Positions 36,149 through 45,509 of a stretch of 64,000 nucleotides of DNA are shown one piece after another. Position 1 is the first letter of the stretch; the number at the start of each line of letters is the position of its first letter. This stretch comes from UBA1447 sp002329225 (lineage in GTDB: Bacteria > Bacillota > Clostridia > Oscillospirales > Acutalibacteraceae). A program made the position numbers and the translations under genes. The notes beneath the pieces are model-generated. The model saw only the letters and a program-made list of their open reading frames with translations, ran no database searches and was not told where the DNA came from. The stretch covers positions 1 to 64,000 of the forward strand of contig JBMNVN010000004.1 of NCBI GenBank assembly GCA_050946835.1, written 5' to 3'.

Positions 36149-38674
36149 CTAATCCTGTTCTTCCTCTTCTGTTGAATTCTCGCTGTCATCGAAGTTATCG
36201 TTCTCAGTTAAGTCGTAATCCTCATCATTATCCTCATCGTCCTCTTCCTGAGCCGTTGTGACCGTTACCAACCGTTCACCGGAGGTTACTCTCATCAGGC
36301 GAACACCCTTTGACGGTCTTGAGAATACGCTTATACCCTCAACGGGTATGCGAATTATTATGCCGTCGGAGGAAATAAGTATCAAATCGTCATCGTCTTC
36401 TACAACTGTGGTTGCCGCAACATCTCCGTAAGCAGCCACTTTGTAATTTGTAACTCCCTTGCCACCCCTGGACTGCAAACGGAAGTCGCTGTTTTCACTG
36501 CGGCGGCCGAAGCCCGTCTCACTGACCGTAAGAACGGTGGCTCCCCCGCGCAGAACAGCCATGCCCACAACATAATCACCCTTGCGCAGAGTTATGGCTT
36601 TAACACCCCGGGCGGTACGCCCTATTGGACGGGCATCGTTTTCATTAAAGCGGATACACATACCTTTATGTGTAGCTATCAGCAGGTCATCATCCCCATC
36701 GGTTAAGCGTACCCAAGCGAGCTCGTCATCCTCATCAAGGTTGATGGCGATAACTCCGCTTTTCCTGATGTTTTTATAGGCATCCAAAGCGGTACGTTTA
36801 ATTATGCCGTTTCGGGTAACCATGCAAAGGAAAGAGCCTTCCTCAATCTGAGGAAGCCTTATCATGGCGGAAATTTTTTCTTCGCTGTCAACGGGCAAAA
36901 GATTTACTACATTCATACCCTTGCCGGTACGGGAACCTTCGGGAATCTCATAGGCTTTAAGGCGGTATGCCCTGCCTTTTGTTGTGAAAAACATAACATA
37001 GTCATGGGTGGAGCAGGTGAACATGGTCTGAACCACGTCCTCTTCCCTGTGAGCATGCCCTTTAACCCCCCTGCCGCCCCTGTTTTGGCTGCGGTAGGTA
37101 TCTACAGGCAGACGCTTTATATAACCCAAATCGGTCATGGTAATAACGCTCAGTTCTTCGGGTATAAGGTCTTCAATATCAACCTCACCGCTCACATTAA
37201 GTATTTCGGTGCGGCGCTCATCCCCGAACTTTTCGCTGACAGTCAAAGCCTCTTCTTTAATTATAGCCAAGACCCTGTTTTCATCGCCCAGAATTTCCAA
37301 AAACTCGGCGATTTTCTTTTTGAGGGCAGCCATTTCTTCCTCTATTTTGATGCGCTCCAAGCCGGTAAGTTGTCCAAGACGCATTTGCACAATTGCGGTG
37401 GCCTGAATATCGTCCAAGCCGAAGCGCTCCATAAGAGCTTCTTTACCTTCGGGTATGCTTTTTGATGCCCGTAAAATAGCAATTACTTCATCTATAAAAT
37501 CCAGAGCAATAAGCAGGCCTTCCAGAATGTGCGCCCTCTCCTGAGCCTTGCGCAAATCGAACTGTGTGCGGCGTGTAATAACTTCAACCTGAAACTTAAT
37601 ATATTCACTCAAAGCCTCTTTAAGGGTAAGCACCTTCGGCTCCCCGTCAACGAGGGCAAGCATAATAACTCCGAAAGTGGTTTGCATTTGGCTGTAAGAA
37701 TAAAGTTGATTTAAAACCACTTGAGGATTTGCATCCCTTTTAAGGTCAATGACAATGTTCATTCCCTCCCGGGATGAATAGTCGTTGACATCGGAAATGC
37801 CTTCTATACGTTTGTCCTTCACCAGGTTTGCGATACTTTCAATAAGACGGGACTTGTTGACCATATAGGGAAGTTCCGTCACCGTTATGGCCCAGCGGCC
37901 GTTCTTGGTTTCGACAATCTCCGCCCTGGCACGCACTACTACCCTGCCTCTGCCGGTGCCGTAAGCGGCGCGAATCCCGGCACGGCCCATTATAATTCCG
38001 GCAGTGGGGAAGTCCGGGCCTTTAATATGTTCCATCAAATCTTCCAGCCCGGCATCGGGATTATCTATAAGGCAACACATACCGCCTATTACTTCCCGCA
38101 TATTATGGGGAGGAATATTTGTGGCCATACCGACCGCTATTCCCGTGGAGCCGTTGACCAAAAGGTTGGGGAAGCGGGAAGGCAGCACAATGGGTTCCTG
38201 TAGACGGTCATCATAGTTGGGTGTGAAATCGACCGTTTCTTTTTCAATATCCGTGAGCATTTCAAGGGATAATTTGCTCATTCGGGATTCGGTGTAACGG
38301 TAGGCGGCGGGCGGGTCACCGTCCACGGAACCGAAGTTACCGTGGCCGTCTACAAGCATGTAGCGCATTGAAAAATCCTGGGCAAGGCGCACCATGGCAT
38401 CATAAACGGAGGCATCGCCGTGGGGATGATATCGCCCCAACACCGAACCGACTGTATCGGCACATTTGCGGTAAGCCTTGTCCGGAGTAAGATTATTCTC
38501 ATGCATTGTGTAGAGTATCCTGCGGTGAACGGGTTTAAGCCCGTCCCTCACGTCAGGCAGGGCTCGGGACACTATAACGGACATGGAATAGTCCAGGAAA
38601 GATTTGCGCATTTCCCGGCTTATGTCTACATCAATCATTTTCTGGTCTGCAACATCAATATTGTCAAAACTCAT
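36149..38674 (-). CDS. gyrA: DNA gyrase subunit A
   Basis: The 841-residue breakage-reunion subunit supercoils DNA with GyrB. The winged-helix domain holds the catalytic Tyr127 in AAYRYTES. The C-terminal six-bladed domain contains the GyrA box (QNRGGRG), which distinguishes it from ParC. The quinolone-resistance region reads HPHGDASVYDAM: Ala88 is at the E. coli Ser83 position and Asp92 is the Asp87 equivalent. The last 35 residues are almost entirely acidic (DDEDNDEDYD, ending EEEEQD). AAAGGG precedes the ATG. It follows gyrB by 51 bases. Confidence 0.97.
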   Translation of the reverse strand: MSFDNIDVADQKMIDVDISREMRKSFLDYSMSVIVSRALPDVRDGLKPVHRRILYTMHENNLTPDKAYRKCADTVGSVLGRYHPHGDASVYDAMVRLAQDFSMRYMLVDGHGNFGSVDGDPPAAYRYTESRMSKLSLEMLTDIEKETVDFTPNYDDRLQEPIVLPSRFPNLLVNGSTGIAVGMATNIPPHNMREVIGGMCCLIDNPDAGLEDLMEHIKGPDFPTAGIIMGRAGIRAAYGTGRGRVVVRARAEIVETKNGRWAITVTELPYMVNKSRLIESIANLVKDKRIEGISDVNDYSSREGMNIVIDLKRDANPQVVLNQLYSYSQMQTTFGVIMLALVDGEPKVLTLKEALSEYIKFQVEVITRRTQFDLRKAQERAHILEGLLIALDFIDEVIAILRASKSIPEGKEALMERFGLDDIQATAIVQMRLGQLTGLERIKIEEEMAALKKKIAEFLEILGDENRVLAIIKEEALTVSEKFGDERRTEILNVSGEVDIEDLIPEELSVITMTDLGYIKRLPVDTYRSQNRGGRGVKGHAHREEDVVQTMFTCSTHDYVMFFTTKGRAYRLKAYEIPEGSRTGKGMNVVNLLPVDSEEKISAMIRLPQIEEGSFLCMVTRNGIIKRTALDAYKNIRKSGVIAINLDEDDELAWVRLTDGDDDLLIATHKGMCIRFNENDARPIGRTARGVKAITLRKGDYVVGMAVLRGGATVLTVSETGFGRRSENSDFRLQSRGGKGVTNYKVAAYGDVAATTVVEDDDDLILISSDGIIIRIPVEGISVFSRPSKGVRLMRVTSGERLVTVTTAQEEDDEDNDEDYDLTENDNFDDSENSTEEEEQD

Positions 38675-38725
38675 CTACAAATACCCTTTCCGCCTTAAAA
38701 TCCGGCAATTTGATTCCACACCGGA

Positions 38726-40693
38726 TTAAACGTCCAGATTTTGAACATATTTGGCGTTCTTTTCAATAAATTCTCTGCGGGGCTCAACCTTATCTCCCAT
38801 GAGAATTGTAAAGGTTTCATCCGCCCGAACGGCATCATCCAATGTAACTCTCAGCATGATGCGGTGTTCAGGATCCATGGTGGTCTCCCACAGTTGCTCA
38901 GCATCCATTTCACCCAAGCCCTTATAGCGCTGAACATCGCAATTCCCGCCCATTTCTTCAATAACGGCATCCCGCTCCTCATCCGAAAAAGCGTAATCGT
39001 GCCTTTTGCCTTTACTTATTTTGTACAGCGGCGGTTGGGCTATATAGATATGGTTGTTTTCAATAAGGGGCCTCATATAACGGAAGAAAAATGTCAAAAG
39101 CAAGGTGCGGATATGAGCGCCGTCCACGTCGGCATCCGCCATAATAACGACCTTGTCGTAGCGCAGACGGGAAAGGTCAAAATCATCGTCGATCCCCGTG
39201 CCGAGAGCCGTTACAATAGGCATCAGTTTCTCGTTGCCGATAACCTTATCCAGCCTTGCCTTTTCCACATTCAGCATCTTCCCCCAAAGGGGTAAAATCG
39301 CCTGATAGCGTCTGTCACGCCCCGCTTTTGCGGAGCCGCCGGCGGAGTCACCTTCCACGATATAAAGTTCGGTAAGGGTGGGATCTTTTTCCGTACAATC
39401 GGCAAGTTTCCCCGGCAGGGAGTTGTTTTCAAGGGCGGACTTGCGCCTTGCCAAATCTCTGGCTTTTCGGGCCGCTTCCCGGGCACGGGAAGCGTCTAAA
39501 GCTTTGCCGAAAATGGTTCTCGCCACCGACGGGTTTTCTTCAAAATATGCACTGAGCCCGTCATACAGGGTTGAAGATACCATTTGATTCATTTCAGTGT
39601 TGCCGAGCTTGCTTTTTGTTTGACCCTCAAACTGGGCATCGGTCAGTTTTACGCTGACCACGGCGGTGAGGCCCTCACGGACATCGTCGCCGGAGAGATT
39701 TTTGTCGGCCTCTTTAAGAAGAGAATATTTGCGGCCGTAGTCGTTGAACACCCTGGTAAGAGCATTTTTAAATCCCGTTTCATGTGTTCCGCCGTCAACT
39801 GTTTTTACATTATTGGCATAAGATAGAATAATTTCGTTATAACCGTCATTGTACATCATCGCTACTTCCGCACAGCGGTCTCCGCTGACGTTGATTATGT
39901 GAATCGGCGTATCGTGAAGAACGGTTAACCCTCTGCTGCGATTGAGGTAATCCACAAAGCTGGAGATTCCTCCCTCGTAACAAAAGCTGACTTCCGCAAC
40001 ATCTTCGCTGTCCCTGGAGTCGGTGAGAGTAATTCTTAACCCGGCATTGAGGAAAGCGCATTCCCGCAAATGGCGCTCCAGAGTTTCAAACTCATAATCA
40101 AGAGTTTCGGTAAAAATCTTTTCGTCCGCCTTAAAACGGATTAAAGTTCCGCTTTCGCTTGTTTCTCCTTTTACGATAAGTTCCGTTTTCGCCTCACCGC
40201 ACTCAAAGCGTTGATAGTGTATATGTCCTTCTCGTCTGACTTCCACTTCCAGCCATTCGGAAAGGGCATTGACCACGGAAGAACCCACCCCGTGCAGACC
40301 TCCCGATACCTTGTAACCGCTGCCGCCGAATTTACCGCCCGCATGAAGCACCGTAAGAACTACGGTTACGGAAGGCAGGCCTAATTTTTCGTTAATTCCT
40401 ACAGGTATGCCTCTGCCGTCATCCCGCACACTGATTACATTACCGGGTTCAATCTCCACCTCAATATGGGTACAATAGCCGGCCAAGGCTTCGTCAATGG
40501 AGTTGTCCACGATTTCATATACAAGGTGATGAAGACCTCTCGGACCGGTAGAGCCGATGTACATACCGGGTCTTTTGCGTACAGCCTCCAAGCCCTCGAG
40601 CACCTGTATTTGCTCGGCATCATATTCTTCGGTTACGGCAGTTTCGAGAGTTTCCTCACCGTTGTTTATAAGGTTTAAATCATTATCGTTCAA
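38726..40693 (-). CDS. gyrB: DNA gyrase subunit B (UUG start)
   Basis: The 655-residue ATPase subunit has VRKRPGMYIGSTG and DNSIDEALAGYC for the ATP lid, then the TOPRIM domain with EGDSAGGSAKAGRDR, LPLWGKMLNVEKAR and MADADVDGAHIRTLLL. The C-terminus keeps KGLGEMDAEQLWETTM. The start is TTG at 40693, with AGGAGG 8 bases upstream. Pairing with a GyrA-box protein downstream supports gyrase rather than topoisomerase IV. Confidence 0.97.
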   Translation of the reverse strand: MNDNDLNLINNGEETLETAVTEEYDAEQIQVLEGLEAVRKRPGMYIGSTGPRGLHHLVYEIVDNSIDEALAGYCTHIEVEIEPGNVISVRDDGRGIPVGINEKLGLPSVTVVLTVLHAGGKFGGSGYKVSGGLHGVGSSVVNALSEWLEVEVRREGHIHYQRFECGEAKTELIVKGETSESGTLIRFKADEKIFTETLDYEFETLERHLRECAFLNAGLRITLTDSRDSEDVAEVSFCYEGGISSFVDYLNRSRGLTVLHDTPIHIINVSGDRCAEVAMMYNDGYNEIILSYANNVKTVDGGTHETGFKNALTRVFNDYGRKYSLLKEADKNLSGDDVREGLTAVVSVKLTDAQFEGQTKSKLGNTEMNQMVSSTLYDGLSAYFEENPSVARTIFGKALDASRAREAARKARDLARRKSALENNSLPGKLADCTEKDPTLTELYIVEGDSAGGSAKAGRDRRYQAILPLWGKMLNVEKARLDKVIGNEKLMPIVTALGTGIDDDFDLSRLRYDKVVIMADADVDGAHIRTLLLTFFFRYMRPLIENNHIYIAQPPLYKISKGKRHDYAFSDEERDAVIEEMGGNCDVQRYKGLGEMDAEQLWETTMDPEHRIMLRVTLDDAVRADETFTILMGDKVEPRREFIEKNAKYVQNLDV

Positions 40694-40748
40694 GCCGATG
40701 CCTCCTGTTTTCGCCTTGTCTTTTTCTAATAACTTTATCCCTAACGGT

Positions 40749-41627
40749 TTACAAGCCCAGGGAAGAGGTAAAAGGATTTTTTCTTTGTTTTTTCGGCTTA
40801 TACGGGGGCGGGTTTTCCAATCTCATTCTTGCCCCTTTTCCGCCCCTTGAAGCCAGATATTTGTTAACCTGAAGGACGGGTCCTATAAGGTCTGTACTCA
40901 TAAACTCAACGCAGTTGGCCAGAAGTTCCTGATCGTTGTTAAATGAACCGAGGATGGTCACTGCAATGATACTCTGGGTTTCGTTCGTTCCGTCTTCATA
41001 AATTTCGTTCAAAAGATTAAAGAGCTTTTTGATTTTTGCGTTATCTCTGCTTTTCACCGTAGATATTACCGCCCGATTACCCACTGAAAGAAAAAAGTCC
41101 TCAGCTAAAAACTCCCCGTACTTTTCAACATTTTGCTTGTAAGCTTCCCTGAGTTCGGGGTAAAGCACGGTGAAGCGGTTGCCTAACGTGTTGGGGTCAT
41201 AAGCAAGAGCACCGCTCTTAGCGGCAGCTTTTGAAACGGGAACTGGGAGCTTGCCGCCGGTTTCCGCTCCCGTCTTGGCGCCGCAATGATTATTAAGCGT
41301 TTCCGACAATTCTCCGGATATATAGCGTAAATCTTTGTCATCTGCGGTTTCAGGGTCCAATAAGGAGAGAGCAAGTTGTTTGAAATCGCTCTCCGAAGCC
41401 TCCGACCCTCCGGATGCAAAAAGCAGGGCAATTTTTTCATCAAAAAAACGAAGACGCAGGGAACCTTTTTCTCCCGTAAAATCAACGGTAATGCGGTCGC
41501 CCTGAGTTACGGCAGGCAACTCCCCCCGTTTGACTCCGGCAGGATAAACCGCCTGAAATCCGTTGGTTTTCAAGCTGTCTTCCATCCCCTTTATTATCGC
41601 CGTTAAAGCTGTGTAAATATCGGCCAT
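40749..41627 (-). CDS. Unrecognised conserved-looking protein upstream of gyrB
   Basis: The 292-residue product is soluble, with no signal or membrane helix. The N-terminal third is beta-rich (GDRITVDFTGEKGSLRLRFF). A variable Ala/Lys/Gly-rich linker lies at about 120-145. The C-terminal part is helical (LREAYKQNVEKYGEFLAEDF and NAKIKKLFNLLNEIYEDGTN), with NDQELLANCVEFMSTDLIGP and a basic, Pro-rich tail (PPPYKPKKQRKNPF). I do not recognise the family. It lies 55 bases ahead of gyrB, with no terminator between, so it probably shares the gyrase transcript. GGAGG precedes the ATG. A possible extended -10 (TGGTAAAAT) is at 41662-41670, minus strand. Confidence 0.7.
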   Translation of the reverse strand: MADIYTALTAIIKGMEDSLKTNGFQAVYPAGVKRGELPAVTQGDRITVDFTGEKGSLRLRFFDEKIALLFASGGSEASESDFKQLALSLLDPETADDKDLRYISGELSETLNNHCGAKTGAETGGKLPVPVSKAAAKSGALAYDPNTLGNRFTVLYPELREAYKQNVEKYGEFLAEDFFLSVGNRAVISTVKSRDNAKIKKLFNLLNEIYEDGTNETQSIIAVTILGSFNNDQELLANCVEFMSTDLIGPVLQVNKYLASRGGKGARMRLENPPPYKPKKQRKNPFTSSLGL

Positions 41628-41710
41628 CGACTTCCTCCAAGTATTTTTTCACATTCGATATATTTTACCATTTATCGCCTCAATTTTATTTCTATTTCTG
41701 CATTATAATT

Positions 41711-41740
41711 AAAAACCGCCGTAATTTCGGCAGTTTTTTT
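41711..41740. terminator. Bidirectional terminator between glycan cluster and gyrase operon
   Basis: AAAAACCGCCG and CGGCAGTTTTTTT form a hairpin with seven T on the plus strand and GTTTTTAATT on the minus strand. It separates the NeuD-like gene from the unknown gene at 41627. Confidence 0.8.
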
Positions 41741-41830
41741 GCTATTAGTTGACATATGTTTATCCGGCTAATCTTTCAGCAAAACAAAGGAAGCTCGTTC
41801 CAAAGTTTTCGCCGGAAAAGCCCTTGAAAT

Positions 41831-42487
41831 TTAAGAGAATAAATCCTCTTTGTTAGCGATCTTACAAGGACTTCCGAAGGCAGTCACCCCTTCGGGCATA
41901 GATTTTGCAACTACGCTGCCCATGCCGATAATAGTGTCGGAGCCTATGGAAAGTTCCTGCCTGATTACGCTGTTGGCACCGATATGCGTTCTGTCCCCCA
42001 CAATCACCCCGCCGCTTAAAACAGTGCCGGAAGAAAGATGGACAAAGTCACCGAGTCTGCAGTCGTGTTCCACTACAACACTCGTGTTTATGATTGCACA
42101 GTTGCCCACCGTTGCTCCGGCATTGACTACGGAGTTTTTGCCGACAAAAATCCCTTTGCCCAAGCTCGTGTATTTACTCACCGCGGCGGTTTTGTCAATA
42201 ATATTCGGTTGCTCAAAGCCTGCTTCTTCAAGCCGATTATAAAAATCGATTCTCAACCGAGGCCGCCCCACACTTCCGACGGCAACAAAGCCCAGATTAT
42301 AGCCTTGAAGCCTATACTTTTCCAAATCAAAGCAGTTGCCGATTACGGGTACCCCCATAACAATTGTTCCCGGGGTTAGAAAATCATCCGCCACGGCAAT
42401 CATTTCGTTGCCCGTCTGTTCGAGCAGAGTGTCAAGCACGCTTCGGCAATGACCGCCGCCTCCGATAAGCAGAATTTTGTCTTTCAT
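41831..42487 (-). CDS. NeuD/PglD-type sugar O- or N-acetyltransferase
   Basis: The 218-residue product has an N-terminal Rossmann-like domain (KDKILLIGGGGHCRSVLDTL) that binds the nucleotide sugar. A left-handed beta-helix of hexapeptide repeats follows (VNAGATVGNCAIINTSVVVE, then HDCRLGDFVHLSSG) with the catalytic His in VEHDC. The family uses acetyl-CoA to acetylate UDP-amino sugars or sialic-acid precursors. It is the last gene of the polysaccharide cluster, 89 bases after the flippase. The aminotransferase and phosphoglycosyltransferase that usually accompany PglD are not in the window. AAGGGAT precedes the ATG. Confidence 0.88.
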   Translation of the reverse strand: MKDKILLIGGGGHCRSVLDTLLEQTGNEMIAVADDFLTPGTIVMGVPVIGNCFDLEKYRLQGYNLGFVAVGSVGRPRLRIDFYNRLEEAGFEQPNIIDKTAAVSKYTSLGKGIFVGKNSVVNAGATVGNCAIINTSVVVEHDCRLGDFVHLSSGTVLSGGVIVGDRTHIGANSVIRQELSIGSDTIIGMGSVVAKSMPEGVTAFGSPCKIANKEDLFS

Positions 42488-42576
42488 ACGCTTGCTATCC
42501 CTTTGCAGTTCAGCTGCGATTATTTTTTCGTTGAAATTGTCTTAAAACGGAGTCTGAGCAAAAGCCGAGGCATAGA

Positions 42577-44031
42577 CTATGCAATTGATTCGGAAGGGTT
42601 CTCCGCCATGCGCAAAGCTCCTACCGCCGAGCGTAAATTTTTGTAATTTAAAATAAAATGTAAAACGAACAGGGCTCCGTAAATGAGCAAAAACATCTTT
42701 AAACTTCCGAACCCGGCACTCAGGATAAACACCGCAACAAATAAAATATCCTGCAAAAGCGTCTTTATATCCCATGTTATTCCCATTTTTTTAACAATGT
42801 AGGCTTCGGCTGCGGCAAACCAAAGGAACATGGTGATAGCCGTCGCAACGGAAATGGCGAAAACGGAGTTGAAAACAAGTTCTGCGGCAAGGGTTGAAGC
42901 CAGCATTACCGCAACGCCTAATGTATTTAACAGCAGAAACGCTCTTTCATGCCTGAGCGCTTTAAAATAGGGAATAATCAGCAAATGAACTTTCCCGAGG
43001 GGGAGACACATAGACAGCAATACATGCATGTATGAAAAAATGGGAATATACTCCGGCATAAACCGGCGTATCAAGATAACAAAGGGAACATAAACGAAAA
43101 ATGCGACATAAATCAAATTGCCGCAGATGTAAGACAATTTTGGATATAGGACGGGCAAATGCTTTTCCGGCAGAGTTTTTAGCACGGGGAAGATTACGAC
43201 ACCGGCGGTATTTGTAAAAGTGATGACAATTGTAAGCAGAGACGTGGCGAAAGAGTAGAGCCCGTATTCCGCTATCGGATGGGTATGTTCTACAACAAGA
43301 CGACCCGCTACGGGTATAAATGTCGAGGCGATAATGCCCAACATTATATGCACACCGTTGCGGGTTTTCTCACTAAACTCTTTTACGCCCAACCTGTAAT
43401 CAACATCCCGGCCAAAAAGAAAACGCCTGCCGATAACAAGGCAAATGAGAGTTACTATAATGCGGGCGGCCGTTTCGGCCCCCATCATTATTTCCGGCCT
43501 TGTTAAGCCCGAAAGAAGCAAAGCGACAAAAAAGACGGTCGCCAAAGCCTTCATTAAAAAATTCAGGCCGTTGTAAACAGCCGTTTTGTTGACCGATAAA
43601 AAAACGGTCATAACAAAAAAAGTAAGACAGGCAAGAGGGACATTCAATGCGAGCGTAATGTAGATGTTATTTTTCGGACCGGCGCCGAAAAGGAGAGCAA
43701 CAGAAAGCAGGGCGGCGGTAACCCCCAGCAGATAGAGATAAAAAACACGCATACCGCTCCGCACCCGTTTAAAAGGCAAATCCTCGAACTTAAAACCGCC
43801 ATAGAAGAGAGCAAAGCCGTCATTAAAACCTAACCCGAACAGATTGAGAAAATTTATGTAGAAAATATATATCTGCCAGTAACCGAACTTCTCAGGCCCC
43901 ATGTATTTAGGCATAACAAAGCCCGTTATAAATGAGAGGCCCAGTATGACGGCTTGAGTTATTACGGCGGAGAGGACTTTTTTGACACCCGTTTTTGCGA
44001 AATCCCCTCCGCTTTCAGTTGGGTTTTTCAA
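42577..44031 (-). CDS. Polysaccharide flippase (Wzx/MATE-like)
   Basis: The 484-residue membrane protein has about 12-14 helices and belongs to the oligosaccharide-flippase superfamily (KVLSAVITQAVILGLSFITG at the start, then KYMGPEKFGYWQIYIFYINF). It should move lipid-linked repeat units across the membrane. The start is TTG 44031, with GGAGAG 8 bases upstream, overlapping the end of the polymerase gene. The order polymerase then flippase is typical of capsule or exopolysaccharide loci. Confidence 0.88.
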   Translation of the reverse strand: MKNPTESGGDFAKTGVKKVLSAVITQAVILGLSFITGFVMPKYMGPEKFGYWQIYIFYINFLNLFGLGFNDGFALFYGGFKFEDLPFKRVRSGMRVFYLYLLGVTAALLSVALLFGAGPKNNIYITLALNVPLACLTFFVMTVFLSVNKTAVYNGLNFLMKALATVFFVALLLSGLTRPEIMMGAETAARIIVTLICLVIGRRFLFGRDVDYRLGVKEFSEKTRNGVHIMLGIIASTFIPVAGRLVVEHTHPIAEYGLYSFATSLLTIVITFTNTAGVVIFPVLKTLPEKHLPVLYPKLSYICGNLIYVAFFVYVPFVILIRRFMPEYIPIFSYMHVLLSMCLPLGKVHLLIIPYFKALRHERAFLLLNTLGVAVMLASTLAAELVFNSVFAISVATAITMFLWFAAAEAYIVKKMGITWDIKTLLQDILFVAVFILSAGFGSLKMFLLIYGALFVLHFILNYKNLRSAVGALRMAENPSESIA

Positions 44032-45509
44032 TCGGCGGTCTCTCCTTCAAGCTTAATTGCTTTACCTTTTTTCATGGCTTGCCACCTTGTTATAAGCCAG
44101 GCGGCAAAAACGACTGTAAATCCGATAAAGCTTTCACCGCCCTGAAAAAGCTGATTGTTAGCGGAAAAGTATATAACCATAAAACACAGGTTTAAAAAAG
44201 TGGCGACTGCAAACGGGTTGTGTGAAATCAGTGCGTCTTTCCAGCTGAGTGCCCAGAGATAGCCGATGAAAAAGACCAGAAGAACGGTACCGGGAAATCC
44301 GATATCTGAAGCGGGAAAAACAAAGAAACTCGACCATATTTCCCCCGTATACCATGCCTCCGCCCTCGTTTTATCCGCATAGGTCCTTTTTTCAATCTTT
44401 TCTTCCAAAGGCTGACCGCCGAAGGGTTTCAAGATATTATGGCGGAAAAACTGAGAAAAACCCAGACCGTATGTGCTTGTAAACTCCCGGTCCATTGCAA
44501 TCGATAAGCCCTTATATCCGTGGGAAACATAGCTTGCTAAAAATGTTCCGGCAGACTTGATTTTATCGGGAAGATACCGAAACAAAATATAATCTTCTCT
44601 TACGGTCGAATGGCTCATCTTAGAGTTTTGCACCATAGCTTTGTTAGTGGCCTCATCGCTTAAGGTCACACTTGAATCTGCCGTACAGTCAAAAGAAACG
44701 CGGTTTCGCATCGTAACGACATAGTAACTGAAAAATAACACAAAGACCAAAACCATAATCAGCAAGGTTTTAATTTTGTGCCTTAAGTTTTTTCCCTTCT
44801 CTTTTTTTACGAAGAACAACAAGGCAAGATAAATAACAATTTGCGCAGTAACATCAGCACAATACTTGTTTATACCTTGACTTATACCTATCATTGTAGT
44901 AAGGATTATTACGACAATACCAAAAATCTTGGTCATTTTTGAAAGCTTCGGCATAAAGAAAAGAGTCACCGGAGTTACCATTATAAGAAAAGGGCCGAGC
45001 AAAAATCTTATATATTCAAAAAGCTGTGAGCTGTTTTCCGCATGAAATTTTGAGTTTCTGTAAGCCACACCTGTGTTTGTCAGCCCGGTGTAAATGTCCG
45101 GATAAAACTTGCCCGTTCTGGTATAAACAGTCGGGATGTAAATCGCCAATGATATTATTATACAAAGAATTTGCAACTTGTTAACATCTATACCGACTCT
45201 GACCGTCGGTGTCCTTCCCTTAACAACGGCAACCAAATACCCCGAAGTTAGCGAAAACACGCAAGCAATTAAAAAGCTGTACAGTTTAAGAGGGTTTTTG
45301 ATGTTCCAGTCCAAAGGGCCAAAGGCGAAGTTTAATATAGTTAAGAGAAAAAAGCCCCCGCAGACAATCAGCGGAATATACTGCATGATTCCCTCAAAAC
45401 GGATGCTGAGTTCCCCGTCATTTGACCCGGCAAAAAACAAAATCGGCTTTAAGAAAATATTTTGTTTTTTGCCCTTGTTGTTTTTTTCAGTAATTTGTTG
45501 TTTTTTCAT
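44028..45509 (-). CDS. Polysaccharide polymerase (Wzy-like)
   Basis: The 493-residue integral membrane protein has about 10-12 helices, a charged cytoplasmic N-terminus and a large external loop (about 270-410: LFRYLPDKIKSAGTFLASYV and nearby FSQFFRHNILKPFGGQP). This layout fits O-antigen or oligosaccharide repeat polymerases (Wzy/EpsG-type), which share little sequence. Its position between a glycosyltransferase and Wzx supports the call. ATG 45509 overlaps the preceding stop codon by 4 bases (ATGA). Confidence 0.75.
   Translation of the reverse strand: MKKQQITEKNNKGKKQNIFLKPILFFAGSNDGELSIRFEGIMQYIPLIVCGGFFLLTILNFAFGPLDWNIKNPLKLYSFLIACVFSLTSGYLVAVVKGRTPTVRVGIDVNKLQILCIIISLAIYIPTVYTRTGKFYPDIYTGLTNTGVAYRNSKFHAENSSQLFEYIRFLLGPFLIMVTPVTLFFMPKLSKMTKIFGIVVIILTTMIGISQGINKYCADVTAQIVIYLALLFFVKKEKGKNLRHKIKTLLIMVLVFVLFFSYYVVTMRNRVSFDCTADSSVTLSDEATNKAMVQNSKMSHSTVREDYILFRYLPDKIKSAGTFLASYVSHGYKGLSIAMDREFTSTYGLGFSQFFRHNILKPFGGQPLEEKIEKRTYADKTRAEAWYTGEIWSSFFVFPASDIGFPGTVLLVFFIGYLWALSWKDALISHNPFAVATFLNLCFMVIYFSANNQLFQGGESFIGFTVVFAAWLITRWQAMKKGKAIKLEGETAD

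Noticed and set aside
36149..40693. Topoisomerase IV (parE-parC) instead of gyrase
   Set aside because: The A subunit has a GyrA box (QNRGGRG) and a full wrapping domain, so gyrase is the better call.
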